64,000 nt of DNA from Chitinophagaceae bacterium (GTDB lineage: Bacteria; Bacteroidota; Bacteroidia; Chitinophagales; Chitinophagaceae): positions 157,800 through 221,799 of the forward strand of contig JAHBTL010000009.1 in assembly GCA_019638615.1 (NCBI GenBank), in the 5' to 3' direction. The notes under the pieces are model-generated. The model was given only the letters and a program-made list of their open reading frames with translations, had not been told where the DNA came from and made no database searches. Within the stretch, counting starts at the first letter, position 1; every line of letters begins with the position of its first letter. Both the position numbers and the translations under genes were made by a program. Below are positions 10,001 through 18,181 of the stretch, one piece after another.

Positions 10001-10788
10001 AAATTGTATGGAAGAAAAAAGATGAAATCGGAGCATTGGTGAAAGAGTATAATAAAATGGTACAGAAACTGGAAGAGAGTGCGGCTGCACTGGCTAAAAC
10101 AGAAAGAGAAGGTGCCTGGCGCGAAATGGCAAGGCAGGTAGCCCATGAAATTAAAAATCCGCTCACCCCTATGAAGCTGAGCATTCAGTATTTGCAAAAA
10201 GCTATTTACAACAATGCCCCGAACGTAAAAGAGCTTTCTTCGAACGTAGCGCAAACGCTGGTTGAACAAATAGATCACCTGTCAAGGATTGCTGCAGAAT
10301 TTTCCCAGTTTGCCAATATTGGCAATGCCAGGAATGAAGTGTTTGATATGAATGCCATGATGAGCTCTTTGGTTTCGCTGCACGATGTACAGGAAAGGGT
10401 AAATCTTGAATGGCAGCCGGGGGAAGAACCGCTGCTGATCTTTGCCGATAAAACCCAAATCAACCGTTTGTTTACCAACCTGCTTCAAAATGCCATTGAA
10501 GCGATCCCTGAAGAGCAACACGGAACCGTAAATATCAGGGAAGAAAGGAATGCGCATAGTTTTATAGTAAGCATCCACGACAATGGAGGAGGAATACCAA
10601 AGTCGGTACGCAATAGTATTTTTACTCCTAACTTCACTACCAAAACATCGGGTACCGGGTTGGGTTTAGCTATTTGTAAAGGCATTGTGGAGCAGTCGAG
10701 AGGCAGTATATGGTTCGATACGGAAGAAGGAAAAGGTACTACTTTTTACGTGGAGCTTCCGCTTTATCAAAACAGCACCCCTGCCTAA
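7027..10788 (+). CDS. Very large NtrY-like membrane sensor histidine kinase
   Basis: 1253 residues with a TTG start overlapping the mazG stop (TTGA), suggesting translational coupling. A first transmembrane helix at about 16-36 is followed by an extracytoplasmic loop to about 212. A block of about nine helices runs from 213 to 490. A second outside region (about 490-720), helices near 722-745 and 772-796, a third outside region (about 800-940) and a helix near 945-965 follow. HAMP lies at about 966-1025. The kinase core starts with an H-box (VAHEIKNPLTP, H1040) preceded by AWREMARQ, the NtrY-like signature. The N-box (NLLQNAIEAI, about 1150), DNGGGIP and GTGLGLAICKGIV motifs follow. No cognate regulator is adjacent. 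The ligand is unknown; three separate outside regions are unusual. Confidence 0.9.
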   Translation: MKKFWSDIFYNNGYLLIGAAWLFTLSFIFSNYWSYTSSPGGVKKTLEKYIHSNEQAFDLFLRDTALIGRLINKEESEEEVKQITQKDYKVFLYEELNDDYRLLFWNTQSVVPDEQLVKNEIIRHIASLPNGQYEVIRKKIIIHNKSIIALYLLPVRRQYVLESEYLRNGFVSHENIERNYSMVFSPTAFPVKSTNAITLFYLQPKSNANIHSNDWITVLLRILGSLLVLFFLHNVAVAVSKTRGALWGVAFMTVLLVGLRILSYNFPLPANFRQFELFDPRIYGSNVVLRSLGDLLINSVLFFWIVLFARIQFSRRNLSLYIKSNFWRRIIVIALSFTLILTTFGCGHVIRSLVADSQISFDVTNFFSLNIYSVFGFIVLCCVSLGYFIFSQTILKIMSILLVRAQFYQWVVIAFLGLLGLSLRMNGPYILFELSMLAWLLSYVYLMNRVELSLRRSNFLVGNALFWLFIFSVSIASVIFYQNKVRELELRKRTAEKLVLQADPSSERLLNIAIQGFTNNFFLSNLPRLYKPLEGMRFKDSIVNANFAPYLNKYDTELFFYNQMEDPIGSGERLTYDEINTIYSVQGKVTGIPGLRYYETAFDKFSYVYQKEIKDSSNNTKAYFFMLANPKRYRSEALYPELFKQAEDYSFEYAPDYAYAIYENGTLLVYVNDYSFPTSLTAGDIPRQEFEEKKVNGYSELWYKSGSKVIIITRRSNFIMEAITLFAYLFCSFLLLMVAFQVASIVILSGFRWSTLREISEFNIRSQIYGTVIFVSIFSFIVVGAATIIFFTASYNKNNRDKLSYSIQDISTQLKNKVSDHRVAGGVMHVFDSSYSKILRQQISDMAQYHNADVNLYNADGSLQISSQPFVYNKGVLSRMMDPLAFYNLSHQKKIQYVQEEKYGKMNYLSIYVPVLTKDRKAVAYINIPYFNSQSRLKQEISSFLVTIINLNAFIFLLSGIIALFLTNRITGSFTLISAMMKDVNLGKHNAEIVWKKKDEIGALVKEYNKMVQKLEESAAALAKTEREGAWREMARQVAHEIKNPLTPMKLSIQYLQKAIYNNAPNVKELSSNVAQTLVEQIDHLSRIAAEFSQFANIGNARNEVFDMNAMMSSLVSLHDVQERVNLEWQPGEEPLLIFADKTQINRLFTNLLQNAIEAIPEEQHGTVNIREERNAHSFIVSIHDNGGGIPKSVRNSIFTPNFTTKTSGTGLGLAICKGIVEQSRGSIWFDTEEGKGTTFYVELPLYQNSTPA

Positions 10789-10888
10789 GTGCAAGCGGCT
10801 CATGGACGTCTTAACCATATTGGATAATATTTATTAATAGAGTTAGCCTGTGAATGTATATTTTTAGCATCCTAAACTTAAAGTAGTA

Positions 10889-13800
10889 ATGATGAATTCC
10901 GGTACAAAAAGAACCCACATCCTTTTATTCAGATGGATATTAACGATTGCTGTATTTACCTCCTGTCAATCGGATCAATCGGGAAAAGCCCCATTGCACA
11001 AGGGCTCCCACGTCATCCTGGTAGGAAACAACCTGGGATCCAGGATGATCAACTACGATTATTTTGAAACAGAAATGCAGTTACGCTTTCCCGATAGTTT
11101 GCTGTATTTCCGTAATATGTGCGATGGAGGCAATACCCCGGGATTTCGCCCTCATGCATCCCGTAAGGATCCCTGGGCCTTTCCCGGGGCGGAAAAATTT
11201 CAAACAGAACTGGCTACGCCTTCCGGCAGCGAAGGGTTTTACGAGTCGCCCGATCAGTGGCTGACCAGGCATAAGCCCGATATTATCGTGGCATTTTTTG
11301 GTTACAACGAGTCGTTCCAGGGACCAGCTGGGCTTGAAAACTATAAAGCCGAGCTCGATGCATTTATTAAACATACGCTTGGTCAGCATTACAAAGGAGA
11401 TTCCTCTACCGCTCATCTGGTCATCGTATCTCCTATTGCATTCGAAAATCTGTCGGGCAAATATGATTTGCCGGACGGAAAAAAGGAAAATGAAAACCTT
11501 TCCTTATACTCCAGGGCTATGAAAGAAGTAGCCGCTGATAATAAGGTGGCTTTTGTTGATGTGTTTACTCCTTCTAAAAAGTGGTTTGAATCTGCCAAAG
11601 AACCACTTACCATTGATGGTTCGCAATTGAACGAGGAAGGGTATAAAAAATTGGGTGTTTTGCTGGCAGACGAAATTTTCGGAAAACATGCCATTGCTTC
11701 CACATCCGATCCAAAACTGGTATATGATGCGGTGATGGAGAAAAACTGGATGTGGCACAGCGATTATAAAATCCCTAACGGTGTACATGTAAATGGGCGC
11801 AGATACAATCCTTTTGGACCGGATAACTATCCCGCGGAAATTGAAAAGATAAGACAAATGACTGCCATTCGCGACAGCGCCGTGTGGCTGGCAACCTCCA
11901 AAGGGGAAAAATTAGATCTTGCGGAAGCTGATAAGCATACCCTGCAATTGCAACCGGTGAAAACCAATTACAATCCAAAACAAAACGGCAGCCTTACCTA
12001 CCTGTATGGCGAGGAAGCGCTTAAAAAGCTAAAAGTTCCCCAGGGGTATAAAATAGAATTGTTTGCTTCTGAAGAGGAATTCCCCGAACTGGCAAAACCT
12101 ATGCAGATGTCGTTTGACAATAAGGGGCGTTTGTGGGTAGCCACTATGCCCAGCTATCCGCATTATAAACCCGGGGATCCCAAACCCAACGATAAAATTA
12201 TTATCCTGGAGGATACCAATAGCGACGGTAAAGCAGATAAACTTACTGTTTTTGCCGATCATCTTCACCTTCCCGTAGGTTTTGAAATAGCGCCTGAAGG
12301 AGTATATGTATCGCAGGGAACGAACTTTAAGCTTTTAAAAGATACCGATGGCGATGGCAAGGCCGACCAGGTAGAGATTTTGCTGAGCGGTTTTGATGAC
12401 CACGACACCCATCATAACATTCATGCTTTTACGGCAGACCCATCAGGAGCCATTTATATGGGTGAAGGAGTGTTTTTGCACACCAATGTAGAAACTTCGT
12501 ATGGCCCTGTACGTGGTACCAATGGTGGTTTTTACCGTTATGCCCCGCAGCGCCATATGTTGGAACGCACCGCCCAGCTTTCCATTCCCAATCCCTGGGG
12601 CATTGCTTTTGATGAATGGGGTCAGCCGTTTTTTGCTGAAACTTCCGGACCCGATGTGCGCTGGATGTTGCCGGGAACCGTAATGCCCCGTTATGGAGAA
12701 GCAACTCATAAATCGTTTAACCTGATAGAAGAGGCACACCGGGTAAGACCTACTTCAGGGCTTGAATTTATATACAGCCGTCATTTTCCCGATGAGGTGC
12801 AGGGGGATATGCTGATCAACAATACCATCGGCTTTTTAGGTACCAAAGAACATGTAATAGAAGATAGCGGAACCGGTTATGCAAGCCATCACAGGGTTGA
12901 CCTGGTAGTGAGTGAAGACCGGAATTTCAGGCCGGTAGATATGGAATTTGCGCCGGATGGTTCGTTGTACGTGATTGATTGGCATAATATCCTCATAGGA
13001 CATATGCAGCACAACGCGCGTGATCCTTTGCGCGACCACATGCATGGCAGAGTATACCGCATCACCTATCCTTCGCGCCCCCTGGTTACGCCTGCTAAAA
13101 TTGATGGTGCCACCATAGAGCAATTGCTTGATAACCTGAAATTGCCCGAATATCGCACCCGTTACAGAACGCGCCGGGAATTGAGGGGAAGAGATGTAAA
13201 CGAGGTTTTATCGAAGCTTAAAACATGGGTGAACGGTTTGGATAAGAACGATCCCCGTTACGAACACCACTTGTTGGAAGCCTTATGGGTGAGCTGGGGA
13301 CTGAACAAGATAGACCAGGATCTGCTGCGGCAGGTGTTAAAAGCAAAAGATTATCGTGCCCGTGCGGCGGCAGTGATGGTGGTGCGCTATACGGGACACC
13401 AGGTTGCCGACCAGGCGGATTTATTGATGCAGGCTGCCAGAGATGATAGTGGAAGGGTTCGCCTGGAAGCCATCGTAGCCGCTTCGTGGATAGGAAAAGA
13501 AAAAGGGTTGCCCATATTAGCCGAAGCCGCCAAAAAACCGCTGGACGAGTGGATGGTACATGCGCATGAGGCGGCTGTAGCCCATTTGAACGGTAAATCG
13601 GTGAAACAGCATAAGGAAGAAGTAATTGTTTCTTCGTTAAAGGGAAAAGACCTGGAACTGTTTATAAAAGGAAAAGAGATTTATTCCAGAGAAGGGTACT
13701 GCGCTACCTGCCACCAACCCGATGGTAAAGGGTTGGTAGCCTCAGGGTTCCCGCCGCTTGCCGGTTCAAAATGGGTAACAGGCAGCGAGGACAGGCTGAT

Positions 13801-14053
13801 TAAAGTGACCCTTAAAGGGTTGCAGGGACCGCTTGAGCTGAACGGCGTAAAATACCCCGGGCAGGTACCAATGACTCCTTTTGAGGGGCTGTTAAATGAC
13901 GAGGAAGTGGCTGCTGTACTTACTTTCGTAAGAAATTCATTTGGCAACCAGGCGCCGGCTATCAGCGCCGACCGGGTGAAAACAGTACGCGATGCAGTGA
14001 AAACCAAGAAAGATTTTTATTCGCCCGATGTGCTTTTGAAAGAGCATCCTTAG
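10889..14053 (+). CDS. PVC-type cytochrome c lipoprotein with N-terminal SGNH-like domain
   Basis: 1054 residues. The signal peptide ends in a lipobox (VFTSC, Cys26). Residues about 40-275 have an SGNH/GDSL-hydrolase outline, with GYNES (N140) at the block III position. Block I reads VGNNLGSR instead of GDS and block V reads DGSQLNEEGY, with Gln where the catalytic His is expected, so esterase activity is doubtful. Residues about 340-740 form a beta-propeller of the membrane-bound dehydrogenase type (PVC-type, TIGR02604-like) with D-x-D-x-D-G calcium loops (DTNSDGKAD, DTDGDGKAD). HEAT-like helices follow at about 750-905. A class I cytochrome c domain has CATCH at 938-942 and a probable Met ligand near 994. 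Likely an outer-membrane-anchored redox enzyme oxidising a sugar or polyol; the substrate is unknown. Confidence 0.88.
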   Translation: MMNSGTKRTHILLFRWILTIAVFTSCQSDQSGKAPLHKGSHVILVGNNLGSRMINYDYFETEMQLRFPDSLLYFRNMCDGGNTPGFRPHASRKDPWAFPGAEKFQTELATPSGSEGFYESPDQWLTRHKPDIIVAFFGYNESFQGPAGLENYKAELDAFIKHTLGQHYKGDSSTAHLVIVSPIAFENLSGKYDLPDGKKENENLSLYSRAMKEVAADNKVAFVDVFTPSKKWFESAKEPLTIDGSQLNEEGYKKLGVLLADEIFGKHAIASTSDPKLVYDAVMEKNWMWHSDYKIPNGVHVNGRRYNPFGPDNYPAEIEKIRQMTAIRDSAVWLATSKGEKLDLAEADKHTLQLQPVKTNYNPKQNGSLTYLYGEEALKKLKVPQGYKIELFASEEEFPELAKPMQMSFDNKGRLWVATMPSYPHYKPGDPKPNDKIIILEDTNSDGKADKLTVFADHLHLPVGFEIAPEGVYVSQGTNFKLLKDTDGDGKADQVEILLSGFDDHDTHHNIHAFTADPSGAIYMGEGVFLHTNVETSYGPVRGTNGGFYRYAPQRHMLERTAQLSIPNPWGIAFDEWGQPFFAETSGPDVRWMLPGTVMPRYGEATHKSFNLIEEAHRVRPTSGLEFIYSRHFPDEVQGDMLINNTIGFLGTKEHVIEDSGTGYASHHRVDLVVSEDRNFRPVDMEFAPDGSLYVIDWHNILIGHMQHNARDPLRDHMHGRVYRITYPSRPLVTPAKIDGATIEQLLDNLKLPEYRTRYRTRRELRGRDVNEVLSKLKTWVNGLDKNDPRYEHHLLEALWVSWGLNKIDQDLLRQVLKAKDYRARAAAVMVVRYTGHQVADQADLLMQAARDDSGRVRLEAIVAASWIGKEKGLPILAEAAKKPLDEWMVHAHEAAVAHLNGKSVKQHKEEVIVSSLKGKDLELFIKGKEIYSREGYCATCHQPDGKGLVASGFPPLAGSKWVTGSEDRLIKVTLKGLQGPLELNGVKYPGQVPMTPFEGLLNDEEVAAVLTFVRNSFGNQAPAISADRVKTVRDAVKTKKDFYSPDVLLKEHP

Positions 14054-14073
14054 GGTTTATCCATCCATTTTAT

Positions 14074-14104
14074 AAGGCGCTTCCCCCGGAAAGCGCCTTT
14101 TTTT
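14074..14104 (+). terminator. Rho-independent terminator
   Basis: A perfect stem, AAGGCGCTT (14074-14082) with AAGCGCCTT (14091-14099), and a short C/G loop is followed by seven T. It lies 20 bp after the stop of the PVC-type cytochrome gene. Confidence 0.9.
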
Positions 14105-14260
14105 CGCCTGTAGAAGCCATTCGTGAACGACAATTCAACCACGATACTCACCTGATATCCCCATTTATAACAATGGTGGAAAAATATGTATACATACATG
14201 AACTTATTTCACTAGCTTACGTGCCACAATCATTAAATTACTCATATCCAATTAACAATT

Positions 14261-14665
14261 ATGGCAGCAAAAACCAAAAAAGCGGCGCCAAAGAAAGCCG
14301 CTAAAAAAGCTCCTGCAAAAGCAGCAAAAAAAGCAGTGAAGAAAGCCGCTCCAAAAAAAGCCGCTAAAAAAGCTCCTGCAAAAGCAGCAAAAAAAGCCGC
14401 AAAAAAATCAACCCGTAAACCTAACGCAGCCTTTATGGCGCCACTAACGCCAAGTGCGGCTCTGGGCGATGTTATCGGAAGCAAACCTTTGCCAAGAACA
14501 GAGGTGATCAAAAAAATATGGGAATATATCCGCAAGAACAAACTGCAGGATAGCACGAACAAAAGAATGATCAATGCAGACGATAAGCTGAAAACGCTCT
14601 TTGGCGGTAAGTCGCAGATTTCAATGTTTGACCTTGCCAAGATTGTAAGCAATCACCTGAAATAG
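14261..14665 (+). CDS. SWIB domain protein with histone-H1-like lysine/alanine tail
   Basis: 134 residues. Residues 1-52 are almost only Lys, Ala and Pro in KKAAPKKAAKKAPAKAA-type units resembling the C-terminal tail of histone H1. Residues about 58-134 are a SWIB/MDM2 domain (FMAPLTPSAALGDVIG, PLPRTEVIKKIWEYIRKNKLQ, INADDKLKTLFGGK, MFDLAKIVSNHL). Such fusions occur in Bacteroidota and Chlamydiota and are thought to bind DNA or organise the nucleoid; the SWIB domain suggests protein contacts. The tail is encoded by a DNA tandem repeat (separate entry), so its length may vary between strains. It stands alone between two terminators. Confidence 0.92.
   Translation: MAAKTKKAAPKKAAKKAPAKAAKKAVKKAAPKKAAKKAPAKAAKKAAKKSTRKPNAAFMAPLTPSAALGDVIGSKPLPRTEVIKKIWEYIRKNKLQDSTNKRMINADDKLKTLFGGKSQISMFDLAKIVSNHLK
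14294..14397 (+). repeat. In-gene direct repeat coding the Lys/Ala tail
   Basis: Two identical 41-bp copies (14294-14334 and 14357-14397) with a 63-bp period, i.e. 21 codons. They start AAAGCCGCTAAAAAAGCTCC. They lie in frame within the SWIB gene and could expand or contract by slippage or recombination. Confidence 0.9.
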
Positions 14666-14691
14666 TTTATAATATAGCATTGCAGAGCTTT

Positions 14692-14739
14692 ATGCCGCAA
14701 ACCCATGAGGTTGATGCCTTCCTGGTTTGTGGCATTTTT
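14692..14739 (+). terminator. Rho-independent terminator
   Basis: ATGCCGCAAACC (14692-14703) pairs with GGTTTGTGGCAT (14724-14735), 12 pairs with one G-T, followed by TTTT. It lies 26 bp after the SWIB gene. Confidence 0.8.
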
Positions 14740-15108
14740 CTTTCCGGTTCATCATGAAATGCGGCAAACGCATTACAATCCCGCTTCCCCCCGGATAAAA
14801 ACAACTGCCGGATCGCCCGGCAGTCAGTAATTGTAATTGGTCTGAAATATTGTTCGTTGTTTTACTGGTTGTAAATCTTATTCAACTTAATTCAATGTTG
14901 AAAAGACGCACTGTTCGCAAAGCCGAAAAATCGATGATTCAGCTTTGTGCAGGTTCAATGCTGCATGCGACAGTTCATGAGTATTGGAAAAATAGAGAGC
15001 GTGCTTTAGGCGTGCAGTAAGTGATAATGATATAGCACCTGCAAAATCCGGGCGAATCTAGTTCAATCATCATTCAATACCTGTTCCGGATATATTAATT
15101 ACCAAATA
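14740..15108. other. Intergenic stretch without a recognised gene
   Basis: About 370 bp between the SWIB gene's terminator and the DUF4293 stop. A perfect 8-bp hairpin, ACTGCCGG (14804-14811) with CCGGCAGT (14817-14824), is followed on the minus strand by TTGTTTTTAT. It could terminate the glyA/DUF4293 transcript, though it lies about 285 bp past the last stop. No known structured RNA was recognised in the remainder. Confidence 0.4.
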
Positions 15109-15525
15109 TCAACGCAAACGATCTATGCTTTTTACCAGCTTCTGATCCCTGTAAATGCTCTTGATCGCCAGTAACAGGCATACCGGGATCAAAAAGAAAA
15201 ATACAGACGTAAGGCTGAATGCACCGTCGGAAAAATTTTTGATTTGCAGGTAATACAAACCCGCGGAAAGGATGTACAGCGCCAAAGCTGCAAAGCCTAA
15301 CTTTATTTGCAGGCTTCTGTTCTTATACAAAAAAATGGCGATCAAAGCTACCAGCGCCGATGCAATAGTGCTTATCAACAGGAAGAAATTGCTGCCGGCA
15401 GTAAGCACAGCGTATTCGTTGCCATTATTTATTTGCGTGGTGCCGGTATATACAGCAAACCGGATGGTAAGGAAAGCGAATGTTCCGGCAAGTAACAGCC
15501 ATACTGATTGCATACGTTGCAGCAT
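15109..15525 (-). CDS. DUF4293 family membrane protein
   Basis: 138 residues opening with MLQRMQSVWLLLAG, the characteristic DUF4293 start, then four hydrophobic helices at about 8-24, 46-66, 74-92 and 101-120 and a basic C-terminus. It is an inner-membrane protein of unknown function, seen in Bacteroidota. It starts 32 bp after the glyA stop on the same strand and is probably the second gene of that transcript. Confidence 0.82.
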   Translation of the reverse strand: MLQRMQSVWLLLAGTFAFLTIRFAVYTGTTQINNGNEYAVLTAGSNFFLLISTIASALVALIAIFLYKNRSLQIKLGFAALALYILSAGLYYLQIKNFSDGAFSLTSVFFFLIPVCLLLAIKSIYRDQKLVKSIDRLR

Positions 15526-15557
15526 ATTGCTCGTTTTATAGTTTAATAAATCCCGGA

Positions 15558-16838
15558 TTAACCCAACTCAGGGTACAAGGGGAACCTGCTTATAAATGAA
15601 TGCACCTGGTTCTTTACCTCGTTTATTTTTTCTTCGTTCCCGGCATTTGATAAAACAGTATCGATCATTTCTACAATGGGCTCCATATCTGTTTCAAGCA
15701 ATCCCCTGGTAGTAACAGCCGGTACGCCTACCCGGATACCGGAGGTGATAAAGGGACTTTTATCATCAAAAGGAACGGCATTTTTATTCAAAGTAATATG
15801 CGCTTTGTCAAGCGTTTCCTGCGCTTTTTTGCCGGTAAGGTTTTTATTTCTCAGGTCAATCAGCATTAAATGATTGTCGGTGCCATTGCTGATGAGGTTA
15901 TAGCCGCGTTTTACAAAAGCTGCAGACATTGCCTGAGCATTTTTAATGATCTGCCTGGCATATATTGTATACTCATCGGTAAGTATTTCACCAAACGAAA
16001 CCCCTTTGGCTGCAATGACATGCTCCAGCGGGCCGCCCTGCATACCCGGGAAAACCGCCAGATCCAGCAAGGCGCTCATGGGTCTTGTGTTTCCTTTTGG
16101 ATCTTTAACACCGAACGGGTTGTCAAAATCGTGACGCATCATAATAATGCCACCACGGGGGCCCCTTAAAGTTTTATGCGTGGTAGATGATACAATATGA
16201 CAGTGCTCAAAAGGGTCGTTTAATAATCCTTTGGCAATCAGGCCTGCAGGGTGAGCGATATCAGCCAGTACAAGGGCTCCAATCTGGTCGGCAATGGCAC
16301 GAACGCGTTGGTAATCCCAGTCGCGGCTATACGCCGAAGCGCCGCAGATGATCATTTTAGGCTTTTCAGCTTTAGCCGTTGCTTCCAGCTGGTCATAATC
16401 TATCGTACCTGTATCTTTTTTAACACCATAAAAAAGCGCCTGGTAATTTTTGCCGCTAAAATTGGCAGGACTGCCGTGCGTAAGATGTCCGCCCATGCTC
16501 AGGTCAAGTCCGAGTATTTTATCGCCCGGCTTCAAGCATGCCAGAAATACCGCCGTATTTGCCTGTGCTCCGCTGTGAGGTTGAACGTTTGCCCAACCGG
16601 CATTGAATATTTTTTTCAGTCTTTCGATTGCAAGCGTTTCAATTTCGTCTATTACCTCGCACCCCCCGTAAAAGCGTTTGCCGGGGTAACCTTCGGCATA
16701 CTTGTTGGTAGGTACGGAACCCATTGCCTGCATTACCTGCAGCGAAGTGAAGTTTTCAGAAGCGATCAGTTCAATACCATTTCGTTGACGCTCCAGCTCT
16801 TTATGTATAAGATCAAATACCTGTGTGTCTCTTTGCAT
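15558..16838 (-). CDS. glyA: Serine hydroxymethyltransferase
   Basis: 426 residues from the ATG at 16838. PLP-dependent conversion of serine and tetrahydrofolate to glycine and methylene-tetrahydrofolate in the cytoplasm, the main source of one-carbon units. Visible hallmarks: IELIASENF near the start, [33 protein letters not shown] and the PLP-lysine block [14 protein letters not shown] with K222. An in-frame TTG at 16856 is rejected: it lies inside the -7 element, whereas the ATG at 16838 fits the family N-terminus ([11 protein letters not shown]). The promoter is described separately. Confidence 0.97.
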   Translation of the reverse strand: MQRDTQVFDLIHKELERQRNGIELIASENFTSLQVMQAMGSVPTNKYAEGYPGKRFYGGCEVIDEIETLAIERLKKIFNAGWANVQPHSGAQANTAVFLACLKPGDKILGLDLSMGGHLTHGSPANFSGKNYQALFYGVKKDTGTIDYDQLEATAKAEKPKMIICGASAYSRDWDYQRVRAIADQIGALVLADIAHPAGLIAKGLLNDPFEHCHIVSSTTHKTLRGPRGGIIMMRHDFDNPFGVKDPKGNTRPMSALLDLAVFPGMQGGPLEHVIAAKGVSFGEILTDEYTIYARQIIKNAQAMSAAFVKRGYNLISNGTDNHLMLIDLRNKNLTGKKAQETLDKAHITLNKNAVPFDDKSPFITSGIRVGVPAVTTRGLLETDMEPIVEMIDTVLSNAGNEEKINEVKNQVHSFISRFPLYPELG

Positions 16839-16842
16839 GGCG

Positions 16843-16873
16843 CAAAAATAGGACAACGACAGAGTATTTCAAA
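16843..16873 (-). promoter_or_regulatory. Bacteroidota-type promoter of glyA
   Basis: On the minus strand, TTTG (16873-16870) is separated by 19 bp from TATTTTTG (16850-16843), an exact TAnnTTTG -7 box at standard spacing. Only 4 bp separate it from the glyA ATG, so the transcript would start at or just inside the start codon and be leaderless, or the start would be used with almost no leader. Confidence 0.7.
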
Positions 16874-16889
16874 TTTTGAGTTTGGTTGA

Positions 16890-16995
16890 GGGGCTGACCA
16901 AAAAGGTCGTTGAACGATAACGGTTTAAGTATTTCGGGATTGCTTCTCCCAACCTTCGGTCGGGATCGCAATGACGACCTTTTGGGTCAACCTCC
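16890..16995. repeat. Compact inverted-end intergenic repeat (element A)
   Basis: A 106-bp unit with imperfect terminal inverted repeats. The left end is GGGGCTGACC then AAAAAGGTCGTT. The right end, read on the minus strand, is GGAGGTTGACCCAAAAGG then TCGTCATTGCG. The core includes GGGATTGCTTCTCCCAACC and GGATCGCAATGACG, resembling the widespread bacterial GTCATTGCGA...GCAATC dispersed repeats. Related sequence forms the ends of elements B (22142) and C (49127). It lies between the glyA promoter and the DUF2200 stop. Confidence 0.8.
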
Positions 16996-17008
16996 GGCAA
17001 TTTCTGTT

Positions 17009-17359
17009 TTACTTCCTTAAAATTTTATCCATCGCCTTTCCTTTTGCCAGTTCATCAACCAGCTTGTCCAGGTAACGTATCTTTCGCATGAGCGCGTCCT
17101 GTATTTCTTCCACACGGTAACCGCAGATGACGCCGGTGATCTTTGAAACATTCGGGTTTATTTGAGGCGCCCGGGCAAAAAAGGTTTCAAAGCTGGTTTT
17201 GTTGTCGATGTGTTGCTGCAGTGCCTCCTGATCATATCCTGTCAGCCAGGAAATGATTTCATCCACTTCCTCTTTTGTACGTCCCTTTTTCTCCGCTTTT
17301 TGAATATAATGCGGATAAACGCCTGCAAAAGACATTTTATATACCCGTGTATTATCCAT
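17009..17359 (-). CDS. DUF2200 family protein
   Basis: 116 residues. The block [20 protein letters not shown] then [17 protein letters not shown] and the C-terminal [29 protein letters not shown] match the DUF2200 family, small cytoplasmic proteins of unknown function found in many bacteria. It lies 69 bp downstream of the LytTR regulator gene on the same strand; co-transcription is possible but not shown. Confidence 0.85.
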   Translation of the reverse strand: MDNTRVYKMSFAGVYPHYIQKAEKKGRTKEEVDEIISWLTGYDQEALQQHIDNKTSFETFFARAPQINPNVSKITGVICGYRVEEIQDALMRKIRYLDKLVDELAKGKAMDKILRK

Positions 17360-17428
17360 TTTGCCTGTTATTAATTGTTGAGATGAATGCTCACAAGTTA
17401 GCCCGGTTTAATGGCTTATGGCTCAATA

Positions 17429-18181
17429 TTATTGAAAGGCTTCCAAAAATTGCTCTTTATAAGCCGGCGATAATTCCACTTCAGCGCCGTCATTCATTAC
17501 TACATAGCCTCCCGCACTTTTATGGTATGCCTTTACAAAATGAACGTTGATTACATGCGATTTGTGTATACGTATAAAAGGGAAAGGTAAAATATCTGTA
17601 AAATGTTTCAAAAAACGGCAAACCATCCTTTTGGTACCGTCTTTTAAATGTACGTCTGTAAAATTTCCATTGCCCCTTAACCGGACAATATCTTCCATCC
17701 TTACTACCTCAAAACCATCGGTGGTGGGTAAAATAACCTGTTGTTTTTCAACCTTGCTTTCCTTACTGTTTTCAACAATAACGCGGTTGCGGTCAATCAA
17801 CCGCTGGTCCTGTAATTGTTGCTGCACTTTGTTTACAGCAATGATCAGCTCTTCTATGCTGATGGGCTTTAATAAATAATAAGCTGCACTTTGGTTAAGC
17901 GCCTTTAATGAGTATTCGGAAAAAGCGGTTACAAAAATTGTTTCAAATTGCAGATCCTGGCATCCGTCCAGCACATCAAAAGCATTTCCAAAAGGCATTT
18001 CTACATCCAGGAAAACCAATTGCGGCTGCAACAGGTGCAATACTTTAATGGCTTCCTTGCAGTTTTGGGCTGTGCCTGCAATTTCCACCTGCGGGCAAAA
18101 TTTCCGTATATAGCTGTCCAGCGCCGAAATCGCGGCCTCTTCATCTTCTACAATTACAGCTTTTATTTTTTGTATCTGCAT
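17429..18181 (-). CDS. LytTR-family response regulator
   Basis: 250 residues. Receiver domain at 1-120 with acidic pair EDE (12-14), phospho-acceptor D59 in VFLDVEMP, Thr in FVTAFSEYS and Lys in YYLLKPIS. A linker is followed by a LytTR DNA-binding domain at about 150-250 (VRMEDIVRLRGNGNFTDVHL, in part; FIRIHKSHVINVHFV). Its ATG directly follows the TAA of the sensor kinase gene (no spacing), so the two are surely a pair. LytTR regulators bind direct repeats as dimers. Confidence 0.95.
   Translation of the reverse strand: MQIQKIKAVIVEDEEAAISALDSYIRKFCPQVEIAGTAQNCKEAIKVLHLLQPQLVFLDVEMPFGNAFDVLDGCQDLQFETIFVTAFSEYSLKALNQSAAYYLLKPISIEELIIAVNKVQQQLQDQRLIDRNRVIVENSKESKVEKQQVILPTTDGFEVVRMEDIVRLRGNGNFTDVHLKDGTKRMVCRFLKHFTDILPFPFIRIHKSHVINVHFVKAYHKSAGGYVVMNDGAEVELSPAYKEQFLEAFQ

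Noticed and set aside
14294-14397. Direct repeats considered as a CRISPR-like array
   Set aside because: Only two copies, in frame within a gene and encoding a Lys/Ala tail.
14804-14824. Hairpin as evidence for a small RNA gene in 14740-15108
   Set aside because: A single hairpin with a minus-strand T tract is better explained as a terminator; no known RNA family was recognised.
16251-16889. 212-codon plus-strand frame opposite glyA
   Set aside because: It is entirely antisense to the clearly conserved glyA and has no recognisable domain; its cysteine- and arginine-rich composition is typical of a shadow frame.
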